NCBI GenBank assembly: GCA_029243145.1
Contig: JAQWSQ010000183.1
Location: 1-46,678, forward strand
Source: Planctomycetaceae bacterium
GTDB lineage: Bacteria; Planctomycetota; Planctomycetia; Planctomycetales; Planctomycetaceae
Direction of reading: 5' to 3'
DNA: 46,678 bases
In this document: positions 1 to 9,193 of the stretch, in pieces
Position numbering within the stretch: position 1 is the stretch's first letter
How the letters are laid out: every line of letters begins with the position of its first letter
Position numbers and translations under genes: made by a program
The notes under the pieces: model-generated
The model's database searches: none
What the model was told of the DNA's origin: nothing
What the model saw: the letters and a program-made list of their open reading frames with translations, nothing else

Positions 1-982
1 TGATACATTCCCAGCGGGAGCAGACCGCTATGCAGAAGCCCAAGGCTGCACCGCATATCATAAACTGGAAGAGATGCTGGCTGACCCCAACGTCGATGCC
101 GTCAGCATTTGCACGCCCAGCGGCTCACACATGGATCCAGCCGTCGCTGCCGCCAATGCCGGCAAACATGTCGTTGTTGAGAAACCGCTCGAAATCACTC
201 TCAAGCGGTGCGATAACATCATCAACGCCTGCAAGAAAAACAAAGTGAAGCTCTGCACGATTATGCCGAGCCGCTTTGGGGGAGCCAACATGGCTCTGAA
301 AGAAGCCATCAAGTCGGGACGCTTTGGCAAACTGACATTGGGTGACACTTACGTCAAATGGTATCGCTCGCAAGAGTATTACGATTCTGGCGGTTGGCGT
401 GGAACTTGGGCTCTCGATGGTGGCGGCGCCTATATGAATCAGGCCATTCACAACGTCGACCTCTTATATTGGTTGATGGGCGATGTGGCCGAAGTGAGTG
501 GACTCACCGACACGCTGGCTCATAAACGAATTGAAGTGGAAGATGTTGGTGTCGCGACTGTCCGATTCAAGAACGGTGCCTTGGGAGTGCTGGAAGCGAC
601 CACTTCCTGCTTTCCAGGACTCCTTAAAAAAACGGAGATTCATGGTTCCGAAGGGACCGCAATTATCGAACAGGATGACATCCTCAAGTGGGAGTTTGCC
701 AAGAAGGACCGCAAAGACGTCGGCATCCGTAAAAAGTTTTCTTCCACAGGTGAGAACACCGGTGGAGCGGCCGACCCCACCGCGATTTCGTATCAAGGTC
801 ATCTCGATCAACTGAAAGACTTCATCGGCGCGATCGAAAACAATCGCAAACCGTTAGTGGATGGAGAAGAAGGACGCAAAAGTGTCGAGATCATTTTGGC
901 AATTTATTATTCGTCTCACAGCGGAAAACGCATTTCCCTGCCGCTCAAGAAAGATCCCCCACTGAAGTTCTTGAAGAAATAA
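1..982 (+). CDS. Gfo/Idh/MocA family oxidoreductase (5' end outside window)
   Basis: NAD(P)-dependent sugar or inositol dehydrogenase-like protein, C-terminal portion. The reading frame is open from base 2, upstream of the first internal ATG at 74, so the gene enters the window truncated and its Rossmann nucleotide-binding glycine motif is not visible. What is visible is typical of the family: the end of the NAD domain with SICTPSGSHMDPAVAAANAGKHVVVEKP (split here only by reading: the EKP motif follows the second half), then the alpha/beta C-terminal domain with GGWRGTWALDGGGAYMNQAIH, whose last His lies where the family has a catalytic histidine. The C-terminus ends shortly after a YYSSHSGKRISLPL stretch, as usual. 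It converges on the phosphatase gene, leaving 34 bases between the stops. The substrate cannot be told from sequence; planctomycetes carry many paralogues. Confidence 0.9.
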   Translation, partial: DTFPAGADRYAEAQGCTAYHKLEEMLADPNVDAVSICTPSGSHMDPAVAAANAGKHVVVEKPLEITLKRCDNIINACKKNKVKLCTIMPSRFGGANMALKEAIKSGRFGKLTLGDTYVKWYRSQEYYDSGGWRGTWALDGGGAYMNQAIHNVDLLYWLMGDVAEVSGLTDTLAHKRIEVEDVGVATVRFKNGALGVLEATTSCFPGLLKKTEIHGSEGTAIIEQDDILKWEFAKKDRKDVGIRKKFSSTGENTGGAADPTAISYQGHLDQLKDFIGAIENNRKPLVDGEEGRKSVEIILAIYYSSHSGKRISLPLKKDPPLKFLKK

Positions 983-1016
983 TATTGAGCATCATTTGTC
1001 GTCCAAACACCTGTTG

Positions 1017-2939
1017 TCATTTTGCAGAGGTTGGATTTGACGGTGTTTTCTTCGAAATTTCCGGCTTCTCCAGTTTCATGTAATCGAACAAACGTCCTTC
1101 GAGATCGTAAGCCTTGAATTCGAGCATGCCACCGTTGATATGTACCATCACATAGTGATGGCCACGACGGACGGTGTTCTGGAAGAACGGACGAAACGGT
1201 CCCGGCGTTTCAAGACTTCCTCCTCCACCACCGGTAATCATATAGATGACTCCCTTCCGTTCGACGGCTCGGCTCGCTAAGAGAGGCCAAGTTCGCTCAT
1301 AGGAATGGATATGACCATTCCAGACGATATCGACGCCGTACTTTTCATAAAGCGGGACCAGCTGACGAACACGCGCATCGCCACGAGTCGACTTGTTGGT
1401 TTTCCACAGGTTTCCATAGTCATTCTCATCCGACGAAAACGGAGGATGATGGTGACAAACAAACTTCCAACGAGAATTTGACTCTGAAAGTTTCTTCTTC
1501 AGCCAGAGGTACTGTTCCGAATTCGGATCGACTTTACGATTGGTGTCGATCATAAAAAAATGCGCATTCCCATACTTGAAGTCGTAGAAATACTCTGGGT
1601 CGGGAAGGGACATATAATCGAAGTAGTTGCGGGCATTTTGCTCATGGTTGCCGAGCACCGGGTAGAAAGCAACACGGCCGATTAACGGTTGCATACTGGA
1701 GAAAAAATGTTCTGTCCAATGACGATCGTTTGTTCCTGTATCAACGAGATCACCAGGGTGCAAAAGAAAACTTGGTCTTTGCCCCCACGCCATCGCGGCC
1801 AGTTTTCCTGAGACTGCGGGATTACCTTGCGTATCACTAATCACTGCAAACGCGAAAGGCGTCTCTTTTTTGACGGCGGTGGTGAATGTCCAAACATCGC
1901 TGGAGATTTTCTCTTTACTCTCCTCTACGGTTGACTCCACCCGGTAGAAATATTGTGTTTCAGGCTCTAAATTTTCGAGAGTAACTTCGTGAATGAAGGC
2001 TGGCTCGGATGTAGAAAGAGACTGTCGACAATCAGCCGTCTCTCCATAGTGAACGGTCGATGACGCGGAACGAGTCGTCTGCCACATGGCGGTCATCGCT
2101 GTCTGTGTGCCATGCTGCAAATACGGCCCGACCACCAGATCCAATTTTGGGGGAGGAACATACGACGCGACTTCGGAAAGTTTTGCGTTGTGAGAAAAAT
2201 CATGCTCGATCCACTTCAGTTGAGCCGCTGAATCATACAGGCGAATTTCTCGAAGGCGACCTTTCAAAGAATGAGCTTCATTGCGGTCTCGGTACCCGGC
2301 CATCACCCAAGAAGCTTGCTTTGGATAGAGAATGTCCCCGGATTGATCCTCCGAAACGGCATCCAGTTTCCCATTCACATACAGATGCATGCGTTCTCCA
2401 TCGTAGACGGCAACCACATGATAGTATCGCCCCGGCTCATAAAGCGTCTTCCCTGAAAGATACGTCATCAGCCCATCACCATCATTGCTCCCTTCAGACG
2501 CCAATCCAAAGTAAAACGACTTTTCATTAAAACCAAGAATCCAGCCCGACTCTTCACCGCCATTGTCCTGCAATACCCCAATGATTCCGCCCCACTGCTG
2601 TCGTTTCTCGACCGCCACCCAAGCAGAAATCGTGATCAATTTTTGAGGGAGCAGATCGCGCACATCGTCCAACTGAGAAGAAATGGAGATAATGTTTTTT
2701 TCCCCGGGGAAGGCTGCATAAGCTCCATACTGATCCATTTGAAAATCGACTTCTCCTGAGAGTGTCGCGTCTGGCCCGAGGCGACTTTTCAATTTTTCCC
2801 CATCGCGGCTTCGCGCGCTAAATGCCCAATGAGCAACCGGGTCAGGCCCTTCATGAGCTTGAAGCGATGAAGGAGGAAGGATTGCTGGCATCACAGTAAC
2901 CAGTTTGAATATCACTAAAAACCGACAGATTCGAGTCAC
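1017..2939 (-). CDS. Secreted LamG-domain / purple acid phosphatase-like metallophosphoesterase
   Basis: A 640-residue predicted exported phosphoesterase. A hydrophobic leader occupies residues 1-28. Residues about 35-245 look like a LamG/concanavalin A-like sandwich (ISAWVAVEKRQQWGG, YYHVVAVYDGERMHLYVNGK). Residues about 265-355 resemble the fibronectin-like N-domain of purple acid phosphatases (GPYLQHGTQTAMTAMWQT). The metallophosphoesterase domain follows: SDTQGN at 368-373, GDLVD at 396-400, GNHE at 430-433, HHHPPF at 496-501 and GHIHSYERTWP at 542-552, the expected metal-ligand blocks. The start used is GTG at 2939, which gives the complete leader. The role is likely periplasmic or extracellular phosphate-ester hydrolysis; the LamG domain suggests polymer or surface binding. 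It converges with the oxidoreductase gene and stands alone. Confidence 0.88.
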   Translation of the reverse strand: MTRICRFLVIFKLVTVMPAILPPSSLQAHEGPDPVAHWAFSARSRDGEKLKSRLGPDATLSGEVDFQMDQYGAYAAFPGEKNIISISSQLDDVRDLLPQKLITISAWVAVEKRQQWGGIIGVLQDNGGEESGWILGFNEKSFYFGLASEGSNDGDGLMTYLSGKTLYEPGRYYHVVAVYDGERMHLYVNGKLDAVSEDQSGDILYPKQASWVMAGYRDRNEAHSLKGRLREIRLYDSAAQLKWIEHDFSHNAKLSEVASYVPPPKLDLVVGPYLQHGTQTAMTAMWQTTRSASSTVHYGETADCRQSLSTSEPAFIHEVTLENLEPETQYFYRVESTVEESKEKISSDVWTFTTAVKKETPFAFAVISDTQGNPAVSGKLAAMAWGQRPSFLLHPGDLVDTGTNDRHWTEHFFSSMQPLIGRVAFYPVLGNHEQNARNYFDYMSLPDPEYFYDFKYGNAHFFMIDTNRKVDPNSEQYLWLKKKLSESNSRWKFVCHHHPPFSSDENDYGNLWKTNKSTRGDARVRQLVPLYEKYGVDIVWNGHIHSYERTWPLLASRAVERKGVIYMITGGGGGSLETPGPFRPFFQNTVRRGHHYVMVHINGGMLEFKAYDLEGRLFDYMKLEKPEISKKTPSNPTSAK

Positions 2940-3151
2940 GGCATTACTTTCGAGCAGATGAGGTTGGAAAAATATTATACGAAATTGTGATATTATAAAA
3001 ATCTAAGAGTCGGCCTGCAATTTTCATTTTGGCTCCGAATCACAAAAACACACCTTTTCACTCGAAAATCAAAAGACGATCTCGCAACCATACTCTTAGC
3101 GAACCATTATTTTGAAGACGTGACTGGACTGCCTTTCTGATCTCTCTTGCG

Positions 3152-3157
3152 TATAAT
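3152..3157 (+). promoter_or_regulatory. Possible -10 box upstream of the ABC exporter gene
   Basis: An exact TATAAT lies 40 bases before the preferred ATG at 3198, so a transcript would begin near 3164. No good -35 hexamer is visible at 16-18 bases; a TG dinucleotide sits two bases upstream, close to an extended -10. It also argues against a TTG start at 3147, which would fall before transcription starts. Confidence 0.35.
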
Positions 3158-3197
3158 CATCCGATACAGACTAACCTCTTCGAGACCAAGACTCCAT

Positions 3198-5090
3198 ATG
3201 CCTCATGCTATCAAATCCAGTCGTGAACAGTTCGACCAGTACAAAGAAGACCTCTTTCAGTCTGATCCCAACTCACGCGCCGGCGGTAAGCAAACACGAG
3301 AGCGATCGTCCCGAGAACTTCTGAAAAGTTTTTGGGTGATGTCTCGACCTCACCGCCCATCAATTTTTCTGTTTCTCGCGACACTTTCTATTGCCACCGT
3401 CCTAGCACTCATTCCCCCCGCCGCCACAAAGTTCGTTGTCGATAGCGTTCTCGGCGATCAGCCATTACCGAGCTGGTGGCCGAAATCATTGCCGCAAGAA
3501 CCGTGGCCATTATTGGTCACAATCATTGCCGGGGTGTTAATCATTTCAATTGTCCGCGCACTACTGGCGATCTGGGGACGTTGGCATGCAACGCGCGTCA
3601 CCAAGTTGATGCAGATGTCGGTTCGCAAAGATGTGTTTTCTCATGCGATGCGGTTGCCCCTGCATCGCGTTCAGGATCTGAAATCGGGGGGAGCAACTAG
3701 CATCCTGCGGCAAGATGCGGGTAGCGTGGGCGAGTTAGTCTTCGGACTGCTCTACAACCCATGGCGAGCCATCATACAGTTGTCGGGTTCTCTCATCATT
3801 CTCGCTTGGGTCGATTGGACACTATTGCTGGGAGCAATGGTTCTTGTACCGGTGGTCTATATCACCCATCGCACCTGGATCAGTCGGATTCGTCCGCAAC
3901 ATCGTCGCGTGAGGGCACAGCGGGAAATGGTCGATTCACTGGCGACCGAATCATTCAGCGGGATACGTGTTGTCCGCGCGTTTGGGCGACAACGGTCGGA
4001 AACCACTCGTATTCTTCGTGGCAATCATCTCATGGGTCGGCAAGAGCTGTTTGCCTGGTGGTGGTCGCGCTGGATCGAATTGGCGTGGGAGACACTCATC
4101 CCTTTCGCTTCAGCAGCTTTGATGGTTTATGGCGGTTGGCAAGTTTTGCAGAGTCAACTAACGCTCGGCGATCTGGTGATGTTTTTGGCGTATCTCTTGA
4201 TGTTGTTAGGGCCACTCGCCGTGTTAGCTCAATCGGCGGCTCAGTTTCAAAATAGCCTGTCAGGATTAGATCGCGTGCTCGACTTACTCGAAGAGGATCG
4301 TGAAATGGACGATCCCAACACAATTAAGTTGGAGCACAATCAAGTCCAAGGCAAGATCACGATGGAGGATGTTTCTTTTCGTTACCCGAACGCTGATCAA
4401 GACGCGTTAACTGCGATCGATCTCCAAATCGGGGCTGGAGAAACCATCGCGTTGGTCGGCCCCAGCGGTGCGGGTAAAACGACATTCTGCAATCTGGTGG
4501 CACGATTTTACGATCCGACGGAGGGACGCATTCTGTTGGACGACCGTGATTTGAAAACCATTGATGTCGAAAATTATCGCCAACTGATCGGAGTTGTGGA
4601 GCAAGATGTCTTTCTGTTTGATGGCTCAATCACCGACAACATCGGGTACGGCAACAGACAATCATCCATGAAAGAGATTCGACACGCCGCGAAAGTCGCC
4701 AATGCCGACGAATTCATTGAAGAACTTCCTGAAGCTTATGACACGGTTATTGGGGAACGAGGCGTAAAATTAAGCGGCGGGCAACGCCAGCGATTGGCCA
4801 TCGCCCGGGCGATTCTCGCCGACCCAAAAATTCTGATACTCGATGAGGCGACCTCGAATCTTGATACCGAGAGCGAGCGATTGATTCAGTCTGCTTTGAA
4901 AACTCTGATCGCCAATCGCACCTGTTTTGTGATTGCGCATCGCTTAAGCACGATCACGCATGCCAGCCGTATTCTCGTCATCGACGATGGGCGAATCCTC
5001 GAATGCGGCACCCACTCAGAATTGATGGAACACAACGGGCGATATCGTGAAATGGTCCAATTACAGACAAGCCCGGAACCAGTCATTTGA
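3198..5090 (+). CDS. ABC transporter, fused permease and ATPase (MsbA/lipid-exporter type)
   Basis: A 630-residue half-transporter with the exporter layout of membrane domain then ATPase. After a charged N-terminal tail of about 55 residues come about six hydrophobic segments (about 60-330). The nucleotide-binding domain shows Walker A GPSGAGKT at 421-428, a Q-loop (GVVEQDVFLFDGS), signature LSGGQ at 525-529, Walker B ILILDEATSNLD and the switch histidine in IAHRLSTI. These are all residues needed for ATP hydrolysis. It probably works as a homodimer exporting lipid, lipopolysaccharide-type or drug substrates across the inner membrane; the substrate is not readable. I chose ATG 3198 because a TATAAT box lies just upstream and the longer TTG form adds only 17 unremarkable residues. 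It ends immediately before the convergent small membrane-protein gene, with no spacer. Confidence 0.92.
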   Translation: MPHAIKSSREQFDQYKEDLFQSDPNSRAGGKQTRERSSRELLKSFWVMSRPHRPSIFLFLATLSIATVLALIPPAATKFVVDSVLGDQPLPSWWPKSLPQEPWPLLVTIIAGVLIISIVRALLAIWGRWHATRVTKLMQMSVRKDVFSHAMRLPLHRVQDLKSGGATSILRQDAGSVGELVFGLLYNPWRAIIQLSGSLIILAWVDWTLLLGAMVLVPVVYITHRTWISRIRPQHRRVRAQREMVDSLATESFSGIRVVRAFGRQRSETTRILRGNHLMGRQELFAWWWSRWIELAWETLIPFASAALMVYGGWQVLQSQLTLGDLVMFLAYLLMLLGPLAVLAQSAAQFQNSLSGLDRVLDLLEEDREMDDPNTIKLEHNQVQGKITMEDVSFRYPNADQDALTAIDLQIGAGETIALVGPSGAGKTTFCNLVARFYDPTEGRILLDDRDLKTIDVENYRQLIGVVEQDVFLFDGSITDNIGYGNRQSSMKEIRHAAKVANADEFIEELPEAYDTVIGERGVKLSGGQRQRLAIARAILADPKILILDEATSNLDTESERLIQSALKTLIANRTCFVIAHRLSTITHASRILVIDDGRILECGTHSELMEHNGRYREMVQLQTSPEPVI

Positions 5091-5390
5091 TTACGGTCGC
5101 GGCGTTTTATCTTTACCACGCCCAGTTCCACTCAGTAACGCCAAGATTGCCGAAAAGAGTGAAGCTCCCACAATCGACCAGATGACGGGGAATGCTTTCC
5201 CACCAATCTGGACCGGAAAATACTCTGGTAAATCGAGTTCTCGGGCGATCCAGATTCCAATCAATGCACCGATAAAACCGAGTGCGATTGAAGCCAGACA
5301 GCCGCTGCGGGTTGCCCCGACGAGACTCTGTGCAATGCTCCCGCAAACTCCCGAAATGACTAACAGAACGAGAATTTCTAGAATGGACAT
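5091..5390 (-). CDS. Small membrane protein, GlsB/YeaQ/YmgE (transglycosylase-associated) family
   Basis: A 99-residue very hydrophobic protein with three likely membrane segments: a first one at the N-terminus (ILEILVLLVISGVCGSIAQ), a glycine-rich second (IALGFIGALIGIWIAREL) and a third near the C-terminus (VIWSIVGASLFSAILALL). The spacing and the glycine-rich GFIGALIG motif fit the GlsB/YeaQ/YmgE family of stress-associated membrane proteins, whose exact function is unclear. I prefer the ATG at 5390; an upstream in-frame start at 5444 would add 18 polar residues ahead of a natural N-terminus. The stop codon abuts the stop of the convergent ABC gene directly. Confidence 0.75.
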   Translation of the reverse strand: MSILEILVLLVISGVCGSIAQSLVGATRSGCLASIALGFIGALIGIWIARELDLPEYFPVQIGGKAFPVIWSIVGASLFSAILALLSGTGRGKDKTPRP

Positions 5391-5440
5391 AATTGTATTC
5401 CTGTATATAACGGGGTCGATCTGTTCTATCCTGTCATAGA

Positions 5441-6649
5441 TCACAATTGATTGAAAGCCGATTCCAGTTCTCGCTGCAATGACTCTGCGTCTTCCAATCC
5501 CATCGACAAGCGAACAAGACCATCACCGATACCGTATTCCGCACGCTCTTCAGCCGACATAAATTTATGAGAGGTGCCTGTCGGATAGGAGAGCGTTGTT
5601 CTGGCATCCGCCAACGTCGGAGAAAAAGGAATCGTTGCATGCAGCGATTTCATGAATGGATTCACGCCGGCTTTTCCTTTCGTCAAATCAAAAGCCAACA
5701 TTCCTCCAAAACCGTGGGGTAATAATCTCTCGGCAATTTTGTGAGAAGGATGATTTGGCAGCCCTGGGTAATAGACTCTGTCGACTTTGGGATGAGAGTC
5801 CAACCATTCAGCTAAGGTCATTGCCGTTTGCGAGACGTGTTTCATCCGTAGTGGTAAAGTTCTCAATCCACGAGAAGCGAGCCAGCTTTCCAGAGGGTTT
5901 CCATTCGCTCCGAATAACGCAAGAAATTGGCGTGTTCGACGGATGATATACTTATTGCCAACAATCACGCCCATCATCACATCGCCGTGTCCATTCAGAT
6001 ATTTGGAGGCGGAATGTACGACGGCAGCGGCTCCCATCTCCATCGGCTTCTGAAGGATCGGCGTCGCGAACGTATTATCCACGACAACCGGAACGCTGCC
6101 GACTGCCTCAATGATCTTAGGAAGATCGGCCACCTCCATCAACGGATTGGAGATCCCTTCCAAGAGGCAGAGTTTTGTTTCGGGACGAATCAGCGCACTC
6201 AGCGAAGCGGGATCGTTCGCGTCAAAGAAAGTCACTTCCACACCAAAAGATTTTTGCATCTGTTGCAGAAGTTGTACGGTCCGTCCATACAACACACGGG
6301 CGGCCAGAATATGATCGCCCGTTTTGCAATGCGACATCACCAAAGCCGAGATCACCCCCATTCCCGACGCACCGACAACCCCCTCTTCGGCGTGTTCGAG
6401 ACGAGCAACATCCTCTGCAAACGCGGCTTGATTCGGATTCCCGTCACGGGTGTAAATGTATCCGTGTTGCTCTCCCGAGACGACCTCGGCCAACTGGTCG
6501 AGCCCTTCAAGATCGAAGGCCGTCGTCTGATAAATGGGAGGATTGCTAGGAGGGGTGGTTGACGGCTTCGCCCAGCCTCCTCGAGCAGAGATCACAGAGT
6601 CATCAGATGGAGATAGCGAATCGGTCACAAAATCACCTCGTAGAGTCAT
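5441..6649 (-). CDS. PLP-dependent trans-sulfuration enzyme (Cys/Met metabolism family)
   Basis: Member of the cystathionine gamma-synthase/gamma-lyase/O-acylhomoserine sulfhydrylase group, cytosolic, acting in methionine-cysteine interconversion. From ATG 6649 the protein has 402 residues. Visible family features are the PLP phosphate-binding ASGMG (94-98), the cofactor-contacting Asp in VVDNTFATP (Asp191), and the Schiff-base lysine in HSASKYLNGHGD (Lys216), followed by GGMLAFDL and the C-terminal SLGxxxSL-like region that here reads RTTLSYPTGTSH. Sequence alone does not separate synthase, lyase and sulfhydrylase. Alternative starts are GTG 6628, which has a good GAGGTGA ribosome site, and GTG 6730, which would nearly touch the divergent acyltransferase gene. 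That divergent pair shares a short control region. Confidence 0.88.
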   Translation of the reverse strand: MTLRGDFVTDSLSPSDDSVISARGGWAKPSTTPPSNPPIYQTTAFDLEGLDQLAEVVSGEQHGYIYTRDGNPNQAAFAEDVARLEHAEEGVVGASGMGVISALVMSHCKTGDHILAARVLYGRTVQLLQQMQKSFGVEVTFFDANDPASLSALIRPETKLCLLEGISNPLMEVADLPKIIEAVGSVPVVVDNTFATPILQKPMEMGAAAVVHSASKYLNGHGDVMMGVIVGNKYIIRRTRQFLALFGANGNPLESWLASRGLRTLPLRMKHVSQTAMTLAEWLDSHPKVDRVYYPGLPNHPSHKIAERLLPHGFGGMLAFDLTKGKAGVNPFMKSLHATIPFSPTLADARTTLSYPTGTSHKFMSAEERAEYGIGDGLVRLSMGLEDAESLQRELESAFNQL

Positions 6650-6735
6650 TTTTCGAATCTCGTTATATCTTAACCTAAAATCATTTCGGAGTCTCTGTTG
6701 ACGAAATTCTGCAAAGGAACGAACATTCACAAACT

Positions 6736-7716
6736 ATGAACTGGGTCGCAATTCGACATTGGCTGGAATACGCAGTGTTTCGTGTACTCGTCTGCTTCGT
6801 GCAGGCGATGACGTGGAAGCAGTCGGTCGCTTTCGCGCGTGGATTGGCTTACATTTTTACGTTTGTGCTTCCTAAAAAACTGACTCGATATGCCGTGGCG
6901 GAAGAGAACTTGCGTCAGGCATTTCCTGGAGAAATGACTGACAAAAAGATCGAACAGACGATTTACAAAATGTGGTTGCACCTGTTTCGCATGGTGGCTG
7001 AAATTGTTCAGGCTCCTCGCAAAATGCGATTAGAGAATTTTTATGAATATATGACCTTCCCACAGTCGGCTTGGGCTGTGCGGACTGCCTGTTCAGGGCG
7101 ACCCGTCATTCTCCTTGGCGGGCATTTTGGCAACTGGGAAATCGGTAACTGCTCGTTTGGAATGTTTGATTTCCCGATGGCTGCCGTCGCTCGGGATTTG
7201 GATAACCCTTATCTACACAATTGGTTTGCCCGATTTCGACGCAGTACCGGCCATGCACTCATCTCTAAAGAAGGTGGCTCGACCGAGATGACCCAATACA
7301 TGGAAAAGAAAGGCATTCTTGGACTGCTGGGTGATCAGGCAGCCGGTCGGAAGGGAATACTGGTTGATTTTTTTGGCAGGCCAGTTTCCACGATGAAGTC
7401 CATCGCGTTATTGGCCATGCAGTATGATGCCGTATTGATGGTCGCCTACACCCGCCGCTTAGAAGATGACTTTATTAACGGGAAATGGTCGCGGTTTGAA
7501 GTCGGCATGACCGATTTGATTGACCCGAGAGATTACGAGGGTACGGATGCCATCGAACAAATCACACAGCGTTACACCACAGCTCTCGAAACGGCCATTC
7601 GAAAGTCACCCGAGCAATACTTCTGGGTCCATCGACGCTGGAAGATCCAACCATCTCGTCGAGAACTCAAGAAGCGACTCAAAGACGAAAAACGCAAACA
7701 GACTGAGGCCGCTTGA
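6736..7716 (+). CDS. LpxL/HtrB-type lysophospholipid (lipid A) acyltransferase
   Basis: A 326-residue predicted inner-membrane acyltransferase. An N-terminal hydrophobic segment (about 10-50) anchors it. The catalytic H-x4-D/E block is HFGNWE at residues 130-135, preceded by a hydrophobic strand (PVILLGG), and a second conserved block reads GLLGDQAAGRKGILVDFFGRP. The FWVHRRWK motif near residue 295 is typical of the LpxL/HtrB family. In lipid A makers the enzyme adds secondary acyl chains; in planctomycetes it may act on lipid A or ornithine-type lipids, which is inference. It is divergent from the trans-sulfuration enzyme and lies 27 bases upstream of the Rieske gene, so the two may be co-transcribed. 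Confidence 0.88.
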   Translation: MNWVAIRHWLEYAVFRVLVCFVQAMTWKQSVAFARGLAYIFTFVLPKKLTRYAVAEENLRQAFPGEMTDKKIEQTIYKMWLHLFRMVAEIVQAPRKMRLENFYEYMTFPQSAWAVRTACSGRPVILLGGHFGNWEIGNCSFGMFDFPMAAVARDLDNPYLHNWFARFRRSTGHALISKEGGSTEMTQYMEKKGILGLLGDQAAGRKGILVDFFGRPVSTMKSIALLAMQYDAVLMVAYTRRLEDDFINGKWSRFEVGMTDLIDPRDYEGTDAIEQITQRYTTALETAIRKSPEQYFWVHRRWKIQPSRRELKKRLKDEKRKQTEAA

Positions 7717-7743
7717 ACAATATTCACGTAGGAACGGATAAGA

Positions 7744-8058
7744 ATGAGCCATCGAGTACGAGCCGCATCTATCGATGAAATCTCCGAAGACCACGGCCTG
7801 GAAGTGGTCCTCGAAGGAAAAATCATCGGTCTGTTTCGCGTCGAAGGAGAGATTGTCGCCTTGGACGGTATCTGCCCTCACGCGGGTGGTCCACTTGGTC
7901 AGGGAGCCTGTCTCGACGGCATTGTGACCTGTCCGTGGCATGGTTGGCAATTCGACACACGCACTGGTCAACATTGCCTGACTCCTCAAATAAGGCAAAC
8001 GCCCTACGAAGTTGAAGTTGTGGATCAGGAAATCTTCGTAATTTTCTCAGACACATAG
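7744..8058 (+). CDS. Rieske [2Fe-2S] ferredoxin-like protein (NirD/BphF type)
   Basis: A 104-residue soluble single-domain Rieske protein. The two cluster-binding boxes are intact: CPHAGGPL at 44-51 (Cys44, His46) and CPWHGWQFD at 63-71 (Cys63, His66), with the 16-residue gap seen in Rieske ferredoxins. There is no signal peptide or membrane anchor, so it is cytosolic and most likely an electron carrier for an oxygenase or the small subunit of an assimilatory-type reductase. No partner oxygenase is visible nearby. It sits 27 bases after the acyltransferase gene, so co-transcription is plausible, though a functional link is not obvious. Confidence 0.9.
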   Translation: MSHRVRAASIDEISEDHGLEVVLEGKIIGLFRVEGEIVALDGICPHAGGPLGQGACLDGIVTCPWHGWQFDTRTGQHCLTPQIRQTPYEVEVVDQEIFVIFSDT

Positions 8059-8261
8059 GGAACAACCCTAAGTTCGTCAAATGCTTCCCATCACAACGCT
8101 TACAGCGAAAATCGCGACAACGCTTCGCGCGACAAAACTGATCTTGAATCGCGCACTGCCGAGAGCGCATTCGTAGTGATGATTTCTGGTGATCGGTGCC
8201 GATAAAACTTTTAGTGCATTGTTGAAAAATAAGAATCCTGCGCAGAAAGAGGATGGAACCA

Positions 8262-9125
8262 ATGCACAAAACCGATGTAACCCGAAGGGACCATGTCATG
8301 ACCGGATTTTCAAAATCCCTGTTTGCTGCCGCTTTTGTAATGCTCATCAGTAGCTTCTCATCAGTCGCCGAAGCACAAGAACGATGTGATACTTGCGTCA
8401 ATGGGCAGGCGTGTCAGCAGTGCCAAAATGGATCAGGTCAAGGTGACTATTGTGATGATTGTCATCACAAATGGGGATTGCTCCCTTACTGGATGGCTCC
8501 CGATTTCGTCAAAAAAGAAGATCAAATCCCCGGTGTCAGACGCTGGTCAAAAGAAGATTATTATCTGCGTGGGCAACTTCCCATCGGCCAACGACAGAAA
8601 TGCTACAAAGGCAAGATGTGGCCCGCTGAACCTCGTCCAACTGGTCCCAAACCTCATATGATTCACCGCTTTCACGCGGCCCACTACTGGCCTTACCCCT
8701 ATGATGTCTGGTCTCGAAATTCAGTCAACAACATGATCGATGCTCACCAACAAAAAGGTTGGCAAGATGCAACCACAGTGTATGAGTATCACTTCGATAC
8801 CGATTCCAACGAACTCACCGATGCCGGTAATATGCATATCAAATGGATTCTCGAGAATGCACCGATACAGTACCGCACTTTGTATCTGCAAACGTCTGCG
8901 AAAGCCGGCTCCAACGATCTTCGGATGGCAGCCGTCACACAAGTTGCCGGTCGCTTGACGGCTGGGGAGCAACCACCTTCAGTGGTCTTCCGAAACACAA
9001 CGGCGTACGGTCGTCCGGCTCAAGAAGTCGACTCCATTCGTCGTGGAGAGCTACAAAGTCAACCACTTCCTCGCATCACTTACCCAAGTAGCGCCGGACC
9101 TGGCTATGGTTCTGGAGGAAGCTGA
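8262..9125 (+). CDS. Exported protein of unknown function with Cys-rich N-terminus
   Basis: A 287-residue protein that I do not recognise. A signal peptide-like segment (SLFAAAFVMLISSFSSVAEAQ) is followed at once by a Cys/His-rich stretch, CDTCVNGQACQQCQNG then CDDCHHKWG, with five or more CxxC-like spacings that could bind metal or form disulfides. A Trp/Tyr/Pro-rich middle follows (WAPDF-like and HYWPYPYDVW), then a region around 165-240 with alternating hydrophobic strands and helices (YEYHFDTDSNELTDAGNMH) that faintly recalls OmpA-type peptidoglycan-binding folds; this last point is weak inference. The tail is Gly/Ser/Pro-rich. ATG 8262 has AAGAGG nine bases upstream; ATG 8298 (with GAAGGGA) is an alternative. 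A strong terminator follows the gene. Confidence 0.7.
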   Translation: MHKTDVTRRDHVMTGFSKSLFAAAFVMLISSFSSVAEAQERCDTCVNGQACQQCQNGSGQGDYCDDCHHKWGLLPYWMAPDFVKKEDQIPGVRRWSKEDYYLRGQLPIGQRQKCYKGKMWPAEPRPTGPKPHMIHRFHAAHYWPYPYDVWSRNSVNNMIDAHQQKGWQDATTVYEYHFDTDSNELTDAGNMHIKWILENAPIQYRTLYLQTSAKAGSNDLRMAAVTQVAGRLTAGEQPPSVVFRNTTAYGRPAQEVDSIRRGELQSQPLPRITYPSSAGPGYGSGGS

Positions 9126-9157
9126 GAGTCTCGAATCCTGAATAGTCCCTGAATTAG

Positions 9158-9193
9158 CGATCACGTCGGCACTTGCCACGTGATCGTTTTTTT
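9158..9193 (+). terminator. Rho-independent terminator of the Cys-rich exported protein gene
   Basis: A perfect 9-bp stem, CGATCACGT (9158-9166) with ACGTGATCG (9178-9186), extended inside by GGC/GCC, is followed by seven T residues at 9187-9193. It lies 33 bases after the stop. Its T-run covers part of the stop codon of the convergent cinA gene (9192-9194). Confidence 0.9.

Noticed and set aside
5927-6562. A 211-codon plus-strand frame opposite the trans-sulfuration gene
   Set aside because: His/Arg-rich antisense shadow of a well-supported PLP enzyme gene.
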